Notes: generated by a model not told the origin, from the letters alone. A DNA stretch of 64,000 nt from Triadica sebifera (GCA_023653625.1 CM042893.1:24551400-24615399), one strand, 5' to 3'; shown: positions 12,001-24,700, counted from the first letter of the stretch. Program-made: numbers and translations.

Positions 12001-13089
12001 ATACTATTGATTTTTAATAATAATACTGCAAAAAGGTTTTAAATTTAAAATTTTCCGATGGAAAATGGCCTCAATACAAAAGATCAGATTTTTCACTATC
12101 ATTTATAGGGATTCTGTCTGAATTTTGTTTTTTCAATTTTATTAAATTATTTAATACAAATAACAAAATTAGCGATGGCATTTCCATGTACGAAATATTA
12201 ATATTAATCCAAATAGAAATATACACTCCAATTTATAGAAATTATGCATATGAATCTAAATATAGAAAGCAAATTTTAGTCTAATTAAAAAATTAATCAA
12301 AATAGGAAATTTTTATAGGTATAATTTTTTTAAGTAACTTGTTAGAAAAATCAAAAATAAAATAAAATTTTTCCAAGTGGGCGTGAGAACGGGGAGAGCA
12401 ATACGTGTACAACCAATTTTTTTTAAGAAAAGTCAACAGATAGACAAACAAAGCCCCCATTAGCTACGTTAAAAACTAAAAAGTCCATTTGCATTAAAAA
12501 ATACTCAGAAATTAGGCAGATTAATCATTAAATGAATCCTGAAACTATGAAATGGCTAAGAACAAAGAACAACATAAAGATTTACAAGTCAAATTGACTC
12601 TGACAATGACTTGAATTATCTTCTCCCTGTATTTCTATACATATGCCATTTGTCTTCCCTCATTAAATCCAAAATCAGTCAATTTTACATTTCCAACCCA
12701 TCAACCAAAACCAGTAATTCTCACCCGGTTTTGTTATGAGAATTTTGTATTGGAAAATTCAAATAGAATTATAAATTTTGGTCACAAAGGCTCATTCCAA
12801 ACTTTCCAATTTTTAGTGTTTATTATGAAAACATGAGGCTAATGCCCCTAGTTTTTGAGTAAAGTCAATTGGTAAATCCAGCCCACTGAAATGTGTCTAG
12901 CTCAGCATATACCTTATCTGGCTGGTGAAGTCATTCTTCTGAGTTGGCTGATCTTATCATATAAGTTATTATAAATATGCAAAATGTTACATGTCTAACA
13001 AACCAAACACTAAAAGCTTACAAACAATCTGCCTTCGAGTTGCCATATTCTTTTTCAAGTTCAAGATACAGCCCAAATCTTAATTCCAA
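9005..13089. other. Intergenic region between the COBRA-like pseudogene and the B12D-like gene
   Basis: No gene was recognised over about 4 kb. About 9720-10335 is T-rich, ends in an A-rich run after a phrase like plant LINE tails (ttaaatgaaatttc), and contains an isolated 76-residue frame without family features. About 11085-11400 resembles degenerate retroelement sequence, with CT-rich and CTT runs. About 11405-11570 carries a tRNA-B-box-like phrase (attcgaattcgag). The remainder is AT-rich without structure I can name. The final few hundred bases should hold the promoter of the gene at 13090. Confidence 0.5.
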
Positions 13090-14502
13090 ATGGGGCGTTG
13101 GGTGAAGCCAGAGGTTAGTACTTAGCACCCATCCTTCCTTTCAATTTGCACAACACATATTTTTATCATCCCAATCCTCACTTTCAATGCCCAACATTAT
13201 TATATAATATGGTGATTGGTGTTCTTATATGCCATTGTCTCCCCTTTTATTTAAATATAATTGTGTTTTTTTGACATTTTAGTATATATTAGCCATACAA
13301 TCTTTCAGTTTTTTCTTTCTCGAAATAAAATATATTCCAAACATATATATAATGGTTCTTTATTTCAAGATGGTACAAATATCTAAATTTGATATTTTTT
13401 AAATATATTTTTGTAGTAGGCAAAAATTTATATTGCCTTTTTAGATCGTGACAAATTTTTCAGAAAAAATTGCGTCTTCACCTATTAATAAAAAACGTTT
13501 GATTCAAAAATTTAAGACAACAGATATAATATTTTGTATTGAACAACTATTTGAAATCGAATTGATAACCAGATAATGATAATTGATTTTATTTTTAATA
13601 TGCAATAGATTTCATTAATTTCATTTTAAAACTTTTTTTATCACCAGCATTCTCTGCTATTAGTTATTCCATTATCTCTAAACTAAATAGGTTGATGATG
13701 TATACTATAGCATATAATGTACATATGTATTAGTGTTGAACTCAAAGAAGATAAAATTAATGCCCCTATTTCTGGTGTACTAAATATAATGAAGATAACA
13801 ATTTGTTGTTTCTTTTTATTTTTAATTTTAATTTTAAGTACTTTTAATTCATGTTAACAAATTACAGTAGATAACTCCTATTGTCCATTAAGTAAAGTTG
13901 TAGACCAGAAGATTTGTAGTAGCTATGACGAAAAATTATGTTCATTTAATAAGAAAATTGTTTTTTTTTTTTTTACCTATTTAATGTGCAAAACTAACTA
14001 GAGATTTTACTGGTGAAATATGACATGTTCTGTCTCGCAATCTGCAAATTTACACCAGGTCTACCCACTGGTGGCTGCAATGACATTTGTAGGAAGTATG
14101 GTCTGCATCGCACTTACAAGGAATGCCATCATGAACCCCGATGTCAGGTATTAATTTCACGAAAATTTTTTATTAAAATCATATTCAATGAATTTTTTAA
14201 TTTTTTAAAAAATACAGATATAATGAAATTATACCAATAAATAATAGAAAAAATTATCAAAAAATCTGATGTTGATTTAATTGACAACTAACTTAAGGTG
14301 TGTATGGATTGCTGTTAACGTTTTAAAAAATATGTTTAGATTTTTTTAATTTAATTTATTGATTTTTTATATTTTATAAATTATTTTTTTCAAATTTATT
14401 TAAAAAATGCATACATTTTCTCCACAAGTAATTTTTAAAATTAAAAAAATATTTTTTCAAACACAATATTAAATTTAAATTCTAATATTTGCAATTCCTT
14501 TG

Positions 14503-14540
<38 letters not shown>

Positions 14541-15196
14541 GCCAATTTTAACTTGAATATGTATTTTAGAGTCTCTCTCTCTCATTATCTTCTCTCTTTT
14601 AACCTTATTTTAAATTTCTTATCTTAAATTATTAAAAATGGTTTAGGAAGAGAGACGCTTTCAATATTAGGTACTACCTAATAGAATGTTCACGTTATAT
14701 TTTCATTCAAAAATAAAACAAAAATTAATATATATTCAATTAAAAAGAAATATAAAAATTAGGGTTCTAAATACTAATAAAGAAGATGAAGAACTTAATT
14801 ATGATAACATTCTGACATTAGAAAATTTTTTATACATAATTTTCTCAGAAAAATTCTAATTTTAATTTGAATTAAATCAGTATCATTAATTTGATCTGTT
14901 AGTGAGAACATAAACCATATCTAAAAAATTCCTAATTGCAAATTATATACTTATGGTATTTTTAATTAAAAAAGAAAAAGAAAAAAAATACTTACTATTA
15001 TTTAATTAATTTTGCATGACAAATTGATTGAAAGGAATTGATTCACAGGATCAACAAAAGAAACCGCCAAACGGCAGTGCTGGAAAATAGAGAGGAAGGA
15101 GAGAAATATGCAGAGCATGGCCTGAGGAAATTCCTTCGAACTCGCCCACCTGAAATTATGCCTGCCATCAACCATCTCTTTTCTCAAGATAAATAA
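13090..15196 (+). CDS. B12D-like small mitochondrial-type protein (NADH-ubiquinone reductase MLRQ-related), three exons
   Basis: Exons: 13090-13113 (24 nt), 14059-14147, 15049-15196, together 86 residues; B12D proteins are usually 85-95. The first exon encodes only MGRWVKPE, followed by a GT donor. Exon 2 starts VYPLVAAMTF and supplies one membrane segment (about 9-30), then RNAIMNPDVR. Exon 3 carries EEGEKYAEHGLRKFLR and RPPEIMPAINHLFS. These match the plant B12D family in order and spacing. Members are small single-span proteins related to the MLRQ subunit of respiratory complex I and are linked to seeds, senescence and low-oxygen growth. Intron 1 is 945 bases, and intron 2 (901 bases) contains a MITE-like repeat and a TTA microsatellite. 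The exact function of this copy is inferred from family membership only. Confidence 0.9.
14297..14475. repeat. MITE-like dispersed repeat, copy 2 (in an intron)
   Basis: The block begins ggtgtgtatggattgctgtt, close to the terminal phrase ggtgtttggaattactact of the copy at 24547, and continues with the shared 'tttatt gattttttatattttataaattattt' type core. It lies in intron 2 of the B12D-like gene. Its right end is eroded near ttttttcaaacac. Confidence 0.5.
14507..14540. repeat. TTA microsatellite
   Basis: About eleven tandem TTA units inside intron 2 of the B12D-like gene, just after the MITE-like repeat. Confidence 0.9.
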
Positions 15197-16245
15197 TTCA
15201 TCCATCATTTGATGAACTCTGCAAATTTGTGCTTTTTTCTTCTCTCTCTCTCTCTCTCCTTTTTATGTATCTTTAAATTTAATATTGTATAATACATTAA
15301 CTTTTTTACTTCAAGAATAAATAGAAATTAATAAAAAAAAAACACATTATTTGGTCTTTACGTAATTACATTTATTTATTTAGTTTTTCAATTGAACTTT
15401 CTTTTTTACTAAAACCTAACTTTCCATTTTAATTTTATTTGACAAAAAAAATAATATTTTTTGAGTGAACTGCATATTTAATAAATAAAAAATGCAGTTC
15501 ATATCAAATATACATATTTCAATTTCAATTTAGTTTAATTTATTTCATACTTCAATATACACACTTCAATTTTATATCAAATATAGTATGAAAATTTAAT
15601 TCATATCAAACGTAGTCTTAGAGGAATTTTAATTTAGTTTAGCAATAATATGACACTCGAAATCTACTTTTTTTATTTAATACTATTGATATATATTAAT
15701 AAGTTAAAATATATATAGATTTGCACAAAATTAGTCTAAAGCTCAAAATGGACTAGGTGTTTGAATATATACATAGATATATATATAGAACTAGTAATCA
15801 GAAAACTTAACTATGAATCTCAAAAGCAATTTAGGTTTACGTATATATAATTATATCTACTTAGAATTAATTTTATGCGCTAAATCTATGTAGAAATAAA
15901 TAGATCAATGCAAACGTAGTATTTGTATGAAAATTGTTTACGTAACTACATCAGCACATATTTATTTTTTTTAAAATAACTAAATATTATATATACATAT
16001 TAATATATATCAGTATTGTTAAATAAAAAAATAAATTTGAAATATTATATTACTGTCAAACTAAATTAAACCTTCTAATGCTATATTTAATAAATTAAAC
16101 TAAATTAAATTGCTAGGAGTAGTAAATATTGACAAAATGGGAATTTGATCCTCAGAACTTTGGTTATAGTATGGAACCAAACTGCATTAATTAAGCTATA
16201 AATTATAAGTTCCTAGCAAATGACGAAACAAGATTCTCATTTTTC

Positions 16246-16568
16246 AATATTTACTTTTGATTAGCTGATAAAAAAAATAAATTTATTTTTTTTATTTTCT
16301 TATGCACCAATCAATAAGAAAGTGAGTACTTGAGAGAATATTGACGGTTCTCTCAAACCAATTAAAATCACATTACAAAATTTTAGTATTATAAAAATTA
16401 TAATATTTACTTTTTGATTGGTTGATAAAAAAAGATAAATTTTAAAAATTTATTTATTTTTTTATTTTTGTATGTATCAACCGATAAAAAAGTGAGTACT
16501 AGAGTATTGCCGTTCCTCCTAGACCAATTAAAACCATACTACAGAAATTCAGTATTATAAAGATTACG
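16246..16568. repeat. Tandem duplication of a roughly 160 bp unit
   Basis: Unit 1 (16246-16401) and unit 2 (16402-16568) both read aatatttactttt(t)gatt, a T/A-rich stretch, gtgagtact, a 'ttct/tcct..accaattaaaa' phrase and agtattataa in the same order. The units differ by scattered substitutions and small indels, so the duplication is not recent. No open frame spans it. Confidence 0.8.
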
Positions 16569-16792
16569 ACATCTGTCACGTTCCCAAAAATTTCCGTTAA
16601 AACAATGCAACATTGCTTTTAGAGATTTATTCATTATATTAGCTTTAAAATTAAGTTTATATATAGCAGCGAAAAATTTCTGTTAATGCAAAAATAACGG
16701 AACAAGGAGTTTTTGCCTCAGTCTCAGTCTCTCCAATAACAATAACAACAATAAGAAGAAGAAAGAAATATATCATTTACATTTTTATTTTA

Positions 16793-16822
16793 CATATATA
16801 TATATATATCTGTGTGTGTGTG
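16793..16822. repeat. TA/TG compound microsatellite
   Basis: Alternating TA followed by alternating TG; likely polymorphic in length. Confidence 0.9.
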
Positions 16823-17917
16823 CACCCTTCTAAACTTATGTTTAATAAATTTTTCTGTGAAAAATGTGAACATGGAGATATTTTAATTTTTCTGTGTTTA
16901 TCTTGCTTGTACTTAGGTTATGTTCGGCTTGCTTGTCCTTAATTAACGTTTCTACCATTCCCTAAGCAAAAGCAGCATCAAAACAGAGGAGAAATTTTTT
17001 GATAGGCAAATATAATCATACTAATTATTGTATTCATACCAATTAATGTAAATAAAATAATTAAGTTTGTGTTATTATCTAATTGGATTAATTTATAGAA
17101 AAATATTGTGGAATATGGCGCATAATTGACAACTGTTATATTTACTTTTTCTGCAATGGTTTGAACATCTTATTACAATAGTTAGAATTAAATTTTTTTA
17201 ATAAAGTATTGTTATATAGTTAGTCTATATAGTAATAATTTTACATTCGCTGTTATAATCTATTGTGGAAGTCCTATTTATACAGGATTATAATTTATTA
17301 TTATATTAAAATAATTAATAATCAAAATTATATTTGAAAAATAAAAATTATTTTTTTATAGAGCAATTTAGCATTAATTGGCTCAATTTATGAATGGAAA
17401 CTTAAGCATGATAATTTTTAGATAATAAAATTTCAAGCCAGCAACATTGAATATTTAAACTTCCACTTTGTTTACAACAGAAAACTATTTTGCTATTAAA
17501 TTAATTTTCAGTGATACGATATATAAGCCAAGGTAAAAGGAAGGATTGTCTTCTTTGTAGAGTAAAATTAATACTTAAGAATCAAAAGTGCAGATAAGAC
17601 GATAAAAAGTATATTTTTTATTTAAGAGATTCTGAATTCGAACCGTAAAGAGCTTCCATCTTAAAAGGAGATTCTTTTCAGATCGAACGAAAATTAGTTT
17701 AAATGTAAATATGACTTAAAAATACCGTCTATAATTATAATTAGGATTCATCTATAACATCTCGTACTCCAATAAAAAAAAAATAATAATAATAGTTAAG
17801 GCGGATGAATATCTTCACAAATAATACGATACCTCTTCACGCTCTACATTTCGTCGAAGTTTCCTCCATTCATTTTTTACACTTTCTTCAATCTTCAAAC
17901 TAAGAGTTTTCCTGTTC

Positions 17918-18716
17918 ATGGGTATTTGTCAAAATTTGATTTTGATCGCTGCTTCCTTACTTTTTACTGTTGCTGCAGCTTGCTCTAACGGAGAGTGCAG
18001 GGTTTGTTGTGTAAGAAACTGAGGGAATTGCTTACCAATGGAATTACATGGTTGAAAATCACTGTAAGGAGAATCATAAAAAATTTTCCCTTTTCATTAT
18101 GATAAATTTTGTGACATAAATATATTAATATACAATCTTAAATTATTATTATTATTATTATTATACAGCTGGAGATGATGGTATGAAGGCAGGAAGTTGT
18201 TCAAATAGAGGAGAATCCAGTCCTCTTGATGACAAGAGTAAATCCTTGATGTTTGTAAATTACTTTGGGTCTACTCCCATTAAAGAACTCACATGTAGTG
18301 ATAACTCGGGAGATCTCATAAATATGCTTCATACTTGTTCCGCTGCTTCTGCCAACAGATGGGCTAATTTTGTTGCTGTTGATTATTACAAGGTCCAACA
18401 AATTTCAATGTGTTAAAAGTAATAAGACGAGTTAATTTCACAAATTAATATGTTTAATTGACCTTTTTTTTCAAATAAAAGAAGTGAATAATTCATTATA
18501 ATTTGGGTGCAGAGGAGTGAAGGAGGAGGATCATTTCAAGGAGTGGATACAATGAATGGCAAGTTGTTGTGTGGGTGTGATGACATTCATGCATGCCTAG
18601 TAAGCTACAATTTGAGTTCAAACTTCTAAATTCTGATTGGTTAATTTATTAATTTTTGTTCAATTTTCTTATTCTTGTTGCAGCCTGGATCAACTTCAAG
18701 AGCCTGCACGTCCTAG
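17918..18716 (+). pseudogene. PI-PLC X-domain protein pseudogene with internal deletion
   Basis: The start at 17918 reads a signal peptide like that of the intact gene downstream (MGICQNLILIASL..., ending ACSNGEC). At about 18010-18020 it jumps to the last part of exon 5 (GIAYQWNYMVEN), losing exons 2-4, most of exon 5 and both catalytic histidines of the X domain. The join shifts the frame, and TGA at 18020-18022 ends translation after 34 codons. Downstream, the exon 6, 7 and 8 equivalents (18169-18392, 18513-18599, 18684-18716) keep open frames and good splice sites, and have the same lengths as exons 6 and 7 of the intact gene. The last exon is short and stops at TAG. Intact downstream exons suggest a fairly recent deletion in a tandem duplicate about 1.5 kb upstream of the working gene. 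Confidence 0.92.
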
Positions 18717-20183
18717 CTAAGATTGATTGTTGTTTAGAGGAAATTGCATAATTGTGAATAAGACTTTTAGATAATTGTATTTATAATAAATTGTCAATAA
18801 TTGTAAAGGAGAAAGAATGGGCTGAATGGCATCCTGAATGTAATAAGTTCAATTTTCAAATCTCTGAAGCTATATGGAACGCCTCTTCCCAAATTTTAAA
18901 ATTAATTTTAATATAGTTCAACTAATATTTGAATTTCATTAATGAATTTTAGTAGATGACTAAGTTGAATCAAAATTATACTTTTACCAACAGCATCATA
19001 AGATGCTATCATACTATTTATCATTAACATCTTATTCACATTGCATTTGAAAAAAAATTGTTTTTGATAAAAAAAAATTATTTTTTTTGAATTTTAAGAA
19101 CTGTTTTTAGAAAGAAATATGTAAATATATATTTTTTTAAAGTCAAATTTGAGAAAAACGGTTTATAAAAAATTTAATAAAAATTATTAAATTTATTTTT
19201 TGGACACCAATAACAATTCTAAACATTCTCTTACTATAAATTTAAATTAAGTTTAATAACAAAATAGATATCTATTTTTTTTATTAACAAGAATATCATT
19301 GACTTTTATGTAAATTTTCAATTAAATATATAAACTAATTCAGTGATAAACAATAACTTCTACTCTTAGAGAAAGTGAATTATATATATATGTAATTTTT
19401 ACTCTTAGAGATAATTATCTGCAAGTAAAATTGACATTTTTTTTGTTCAATAAACTAAACATTCATATTACTTTGATGTAAAACTATTTTTGTCAATTTA
19501 AAATAATTTTTAAATCTCATCTTTAATTGGATGAAGGTTTTGCTTTATATTGGTTACTTTTTTGAGGTTGAGTATATAACTTTTCATTTTTATTGTAACT
19601 ATTTTATTGCTAAGTCAATGGGTATATCGTATCTTTTTAATATAACATTGTTATTACTTAATTGTTTATGCTGCAGTTCATTAATTTATTATTACAAATA
19701 TCTACATTTATTATATTTTTTATTACCGTGGAATTTTTTAAGAACTTTTTAATATGAAAAATAAATTTAGTATTAAATGCAAAATTCTTTGAAATATTAA
19801 ATATGTAAAATTTCTATTTTTTTAATTTGTAGAGTTTATTATTAATATTAATCAATAATTTAACATTTTATTTTTTTATTATTTTTATTTAAATGTGAAA
19901 TCAATTTATTTAAATATGAATTTATTATATAAAACATACTTAAACATGGTTTTTTTTTCTGAAAAATTTATTATTATTCAATCTAGATTTGATCTGATTA
20001 TTAATTTTGCCTTTCCTTTTCACCGCAACTCACACAGGGACAGCCAACCTTTTCCCCTCTGGTGGCATTTTAAGCATAATCCCTTGCCAATATAGAATAG
20101 AATCAATTCTCCAAACAAGTTCCATCCCCAGCTTGCTGACATTCCCCTCCATCTTTTTGGGCCTCCACCTTCGTTTTCCCTTC
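18717..20183. other. Intergenic region between the two PLC-like copies
   Basis: It contains the 3' flank of the pseudogene, a MITE-like repeat (about 19018-19230), and very AT-rich DNA leading to the promoter of the intact PLC-like gene. Open frames here are AT-rich and unsupported. No promoter element could be placed reliably. Confidence 0.5.
19018..19230. repeat. MITE-like dispersed repeat, copy 3
   Basis: The block ends accaataacaattctaaacattc, matching the right terminus of the copy at 27305-27480 (caataacaatcccaaacacc) apart from substitutions. The interior shows the shared A-run/T-run pattern. Confidence 0.5.
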
Positions 20184-22709
20184 ATGGGTATGATTTTGAT
20201 CACAGCCTGGCTGCTTATTATTGTCGCTTCTGCTTCAGCTTGCTCTCCTGGACCTTGTGGGGTAAGTTCCCTTTTTTATCTTTCTTGCTTTTTTTCGTTT
20301 TCGCAAACTGATCATAATTCTTCTACTTTTTATGATGTTTTCAATTATTTTAGCTATTAGATAAGTGCTCCTCTAACCAAGATTGTGAAGGTGGACTGTA
20401 TTGTTTCTATTGCGTTGAAGGATTTTCATCATCTAAATGTGTAAGATCGGCTGCCACCGATCAATTCAAGCTTCTGGTACTTGTCTTTCTTTCTCTATTG
20501 TTCTTTTGTTTATCGGCTTGATGATGATGATGATATCTTTATGTAATTTCTGAAGGGTTGGATTTATGTGTGTTGGTTCATTCAATCGATTATTAAAATA
20601 AAACATTATCATCAAAGAACATGACTTTTGGGAAGTGGCAACGGGCAACCCAAAGGATTTTTCACTGTTACCCCATTGGTTATATATATATGGGCTGTGT
20701 TTTGGCCCATTGTTTTTGGATTTCAAAGAACCATTATGTGGGCTTGTGATCAACCCATGAGTGCAAATACATATTATTTTTCTTATTAGAGTTAATACAC
20801 CTGTGAACACAATTTTAGTCTTTTACTATGGAAAAAAAATATTATAATTATTAGTTTTCGATTTTCCTTTGTAAACATTCTGGTTAGTAGGGGAAGGGAG
20901 TTAAATGAGCCTACATTATTATTGTTATTTATTGATTTTCATGGTGTGTTAGTGAACTTCACTTTGCTAATTAACAATTGCATTGTCATTTTGTGAATAG
21001 AATAATTCTCTGCCTTTCAACAAATATGCATTCCTGACAACCCACAATGCCTATGCCATCGATGGATATCCATCTCGCACTGGAGTCCCTAGACTTACAG
21101 TTACTAATCAAGAAGACACTGTCACTCAGCAGCTAAATGTATGATTTTTCTTTTTTCCTTTCTCTTTCATTTATAAAGCTGATCATGTTCATTGTTAATT
21201 AATATTTTCATTATTTATTTTTCAGAATGGAGTTCGAGCCTTGATGCTCGATACATATGACTTCAAAGGAGATGTATGGTTATGCCATTCATTTAAAGGG
21301 CATTGTTATGACTATACCGCATTTGTATGTATATTCATGCTTTATTAAGTTTTTTTTTTTCATCGTGCTTATTTTTCTGAGAAAGGCTGAAAACAAAGAT
21401 GTTTTCATATTTTGTTCCATAGTAGGGTCCTGCTGTTGAGACCCTGAAGGAAATTGAAGCTTTCTTGTCAGCAAATCCATCAGAAATTGTTACAATAATC
21501 TTAGAAGATTATGTTCGAGCACCTAATGGATTGACAAAGGTGTTCACTGCTGCTGGATTGATGAAATACTGGTTTCCATTGGCGAAAATGCCAAAAAATG
21601 GTCAGGATTGGCCATTAGTGAGTGACATGGTGAAAAACAACCGTAGGCTACTTGTTTTCACTTCAATTAAATCCAAGGAAAAAACTGAAGGAATTGCTTA
21701 CCAATGGAATTACATGGTTGAAAATCAGTGTAAGAATGTTGTTTAACAGATGTTTTTCCATTTTCTAGGTCACATGGACTTGGAATATTTTTGTTGCTAT
21801 TATATTTGTTGAAGGCATTATTTTCTCTAGATGGAGATGGTGGGATGCATGCAGGAAGTTGTCCTAACAGAGCAGAGTCACCTGCACTTAGAGACAAGAG
21901 TAAATCACTGGTGTTGGTAAATTACTTCAGGACTATTGCTATGAAGGAACTCACATGCATTGACAACTCAGGAGATCTCATAGATATGCTTCATACTTGT
22001 TATACTGCTGCTGGCAACAGATGGGCTAATTTTGTTGCTGTTAATTATTACAAGGTATGACTTATAAATTATCTGCAAGTTTCCTTTCTATTAAAGTTTT
22101 ACATTAAAAAACAATGATTTACCTCGTTGATCAAATCAAGTTAGCAGAACTATCATTGTAAGGAACACTTACATCTTAGAAGTCTACCTGGAGAAATGAA
22201 CATGACCATTATCATATTGAAAATGGATTTTGGACTTAACTCACCCCTAAATATTAGTGAAAGGAAGTATTGCTTAAGCCATTATAAAAAACACTTAGAA
22301 CTAGTAGATATGAGATATCTTAACAACGAAGTGAGTGGTAATTAGATGGAAGCGAAAAACAAGTATATTGTTATTTTTTCTTTTAATATATGCAGAGGAG
22401 TGAAGGAGGGGGATCGTTCCAAGCTGTGGACACACTGAATGGCAAGCTGTTGTGTGGATGTAATGATATCCATGCATGTCTGGTAAGCTAAAAATATGGC
22501 ATTTTCTGCTATTAATCTCCATATCGAAGTTGTAAAAGTAGCAAATTTCAACCACATGCTCTTATCATTTACCTTTTATATATTTCTTGCAGCCTGGATC
22601 AAGTTCAGCTGCATGCTCTGCCCAACATAAAGCTTCGGTGAGAAAATTGCAATTCCAAGCAGCCTCCCAATATAATAGTTCAAAAATCCAAGCCACTAAA
22701 ATGGACTGA
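20184..22709 (+). CDS. PI-PLC X-domain-containing secreted protein (eight exons)
   Basis: Exons: 20184-20261, 20354-20476, 21001-21138, 21226-21324, 21426-21729, 21831-22054, 22396-22482, 22593-22709, giving 389 residues with every junction in frame. The order is a signal peptide (about 1-19), a cysteine-rich segment (20-60), then the PI-PLC X-type fold. LTTHNAY supplies the first catalytic histidine (His82) and WLCHSF the second (His134); LMLDTYDF and EIVTIILEDYV are typical of the plant At5g67130-like family. Unlike true eukaryotic PLCs there is no Y, EF-hand or C2 domain, so it resembles bacterial PI-PLC and its substrate is uncertain. The C-terminus (KLQFQAASQYNSSKIQATK) is polar, so no GPI signal is visible. 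A partly deleted tandem copy lies upstream at 17918-18716. Confidence 0.93.
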
Positions 22710-23653
22710 CTTGAATTAAGTGGGAGCTTAGAATTCAATTCTTTAGATAGTCGTGAGTTTTATTTTGTTTGGGTAACTAAAAACTTGTATATTGGAACCA
22801 GAAATTACAGAAATGAATAATAAAAATGAAAGAAATTAATTTGTTAGATTTTAATAACCCACGAATTTCTGAATTTCACTTTTGTGAAAAGACATTAATT
22901 TGACCACTTGATAAACATAATACATATGAACTATTAATTATACAAGCATATCTTGGTAAAGTATTTGATAGAGTTGGCAATTCTTATATTATAGATTAAG
23001 ATTCATGTTGCATTATGGGTTCAACTTTCTTTACAAGTGTAGAAATATTTTTATTTTTTATATATATTTTAAAAAATAAAATTATTTATCATTTAAATAA
23101 ATGATATATAATTTATTATGAATACGAGTTTATAATATAATTTTGTATTGTTGAAAATCTTATTAGAGACTGCAATCTAGGCCTTGTAAGAAACTTTTGG
23201 ACCTCAAGGAATTCTAGCCTAACAGGTTTATTTGTGTCTTTCACCAATATCGTTAAACCTCACTTGGTTTATAAACTGGAGAAGATTAAAAAAAATAAGA
23301 GTTAAAAGTTGAACTGTTTGAACTGAAATTTTTTCAAAATATAACATTTAATATATTCATACATAGTAAAGTATAAAAAGTAATTAGACTAAACATGTTT
23401 TATCTATAATAATATATTCATATATTAAAATTCTTAATTCAAATTAATACATAAATATATTCAAATAGATTTTAAATATAATAATGTATATAATAAATAT
23501 TAATAAATAATATATTTTATTTATTTATATATTTTTAACTTGTAAAATAAAAAGTAGATACTAAAATTTTAAAAAATGAATACTATTTTTTAAAGAAATT
23601 TAAATAATTACTAATAATAAAAATATAAGCAATCAAATTTTAATTTATCAATT

Positions 23654-23696
<43 letters not shown>

Positions 23697-23697
23697 T
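23654..23697. repeat. TA/TG compound microsatellite
   Basis: Tandem TA units followed by tandem GT units; same composition as the repeat at 16793 but longer. Confidence 0.9.
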
Positions 23698-24546
23698 GAA
23701 TAATAATTTTGTTCAATAATAATTTATGAATAACCATATATCATATATAAATTTTGTGAAGTTGAAACACAAGAGCCCATACAGCTTAGGGCAGGCCCAA
23801 ATGACTGATTTTCTCTTGTGTCTAACATATCCCCGATTTAATTGTAAGATCTCGACCGGCTTTGTGACAGATTCTCAGTTAAACCGGTAGAATCGGCTGG
23901 GCCAATCCAGGATTAACAACAGTGGTTTTGACACTAAATTTATTTTCTAAATTTTTTTGCTATGATTAATTTATCTTAAGATTAAATTAATTTAACTAGT
24001 GCATAATTTTTAATTTATAAGAAATTATCCTATTTCATTTTAAAATCGCTACATATCATAAATTGCTATTGCAATTTCTTAGTGAACCCTAAATATCTAC
24101 AACTAAAATAAATTTTTTCCAAAAAATAGATAAAAAAAAAAAGAGCTATTGAGGATTACATGAGGTAAATCTGTCGAAAATTAAAGATTAAGTACTAATG
24201 AGATTCAAAAATTAATATCGAGTCAATTTGATTATCATAAAAATTTGGAAGTCAAATTCACCCTTCATTTCTAAGAATTTAAATTTATCTCATTTGTTGT
24301 TTGACCAAGAAAAAAAAAAAGAACAAATTTCCATAGTATAAATTCTTAATGCAGACTATTTTACAAAACAAGTGGGTATCAGCATGTTCAAATCACATAA
24401 AAGAGTAGCTAATCCATGAGGAAAAAAAACATAAATAATGGAAAGGAAAGCAATCAAATTCCATCACAAAATCCAGACACAGTCAAAATGGTTAAAATAT
24501 GTTATGCTTGATAGAAATCAAATAATCAAAATTTTCATTTTTATAG

Positions 24547-24700
24547 AGGTGTTTGGAATTACTACTAGATGTTAAAAAAACAGATTTAATTGACTATTTT
24601 TTTAATTTTTTATAAAATATTTTTTTATATTTCTTTTCAATTATCAAAACTTAAAATAATTTTAAAAAAATATTATTTCAATTGCAATGTCAAATAGGGT
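24547..24700. repeat. MITE-like dispersed repeat, copy 4
   Basis: It starts aggtgtttggaattactact and ends gcaatgtcaaatagggt, so the two ends are roughly inverted. The interior has the shared 'tttaattgactatttttttaattttttataaaat' type core. It is one of the clearest left termini of the family in this window. Confidence 0.6.

Larger units (their letters stand above)
15197..17917. other. Intergenic region between the B12D-like gene and the PLC-like pseudogene
   Basis: No gene was recognised. It includes the 3' end of the B12D-like gene, a tandem duplication of about 160 bases (16246-16568), a TA/TG microsatellite (16793-16822), and a tRNA-B-box-like phrase (gaattcgaacc, about 17633) within a possible SINE remnant at 17600-17770. 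The rest is AT-rich DNA without visible coding. Confidence 0.5.
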
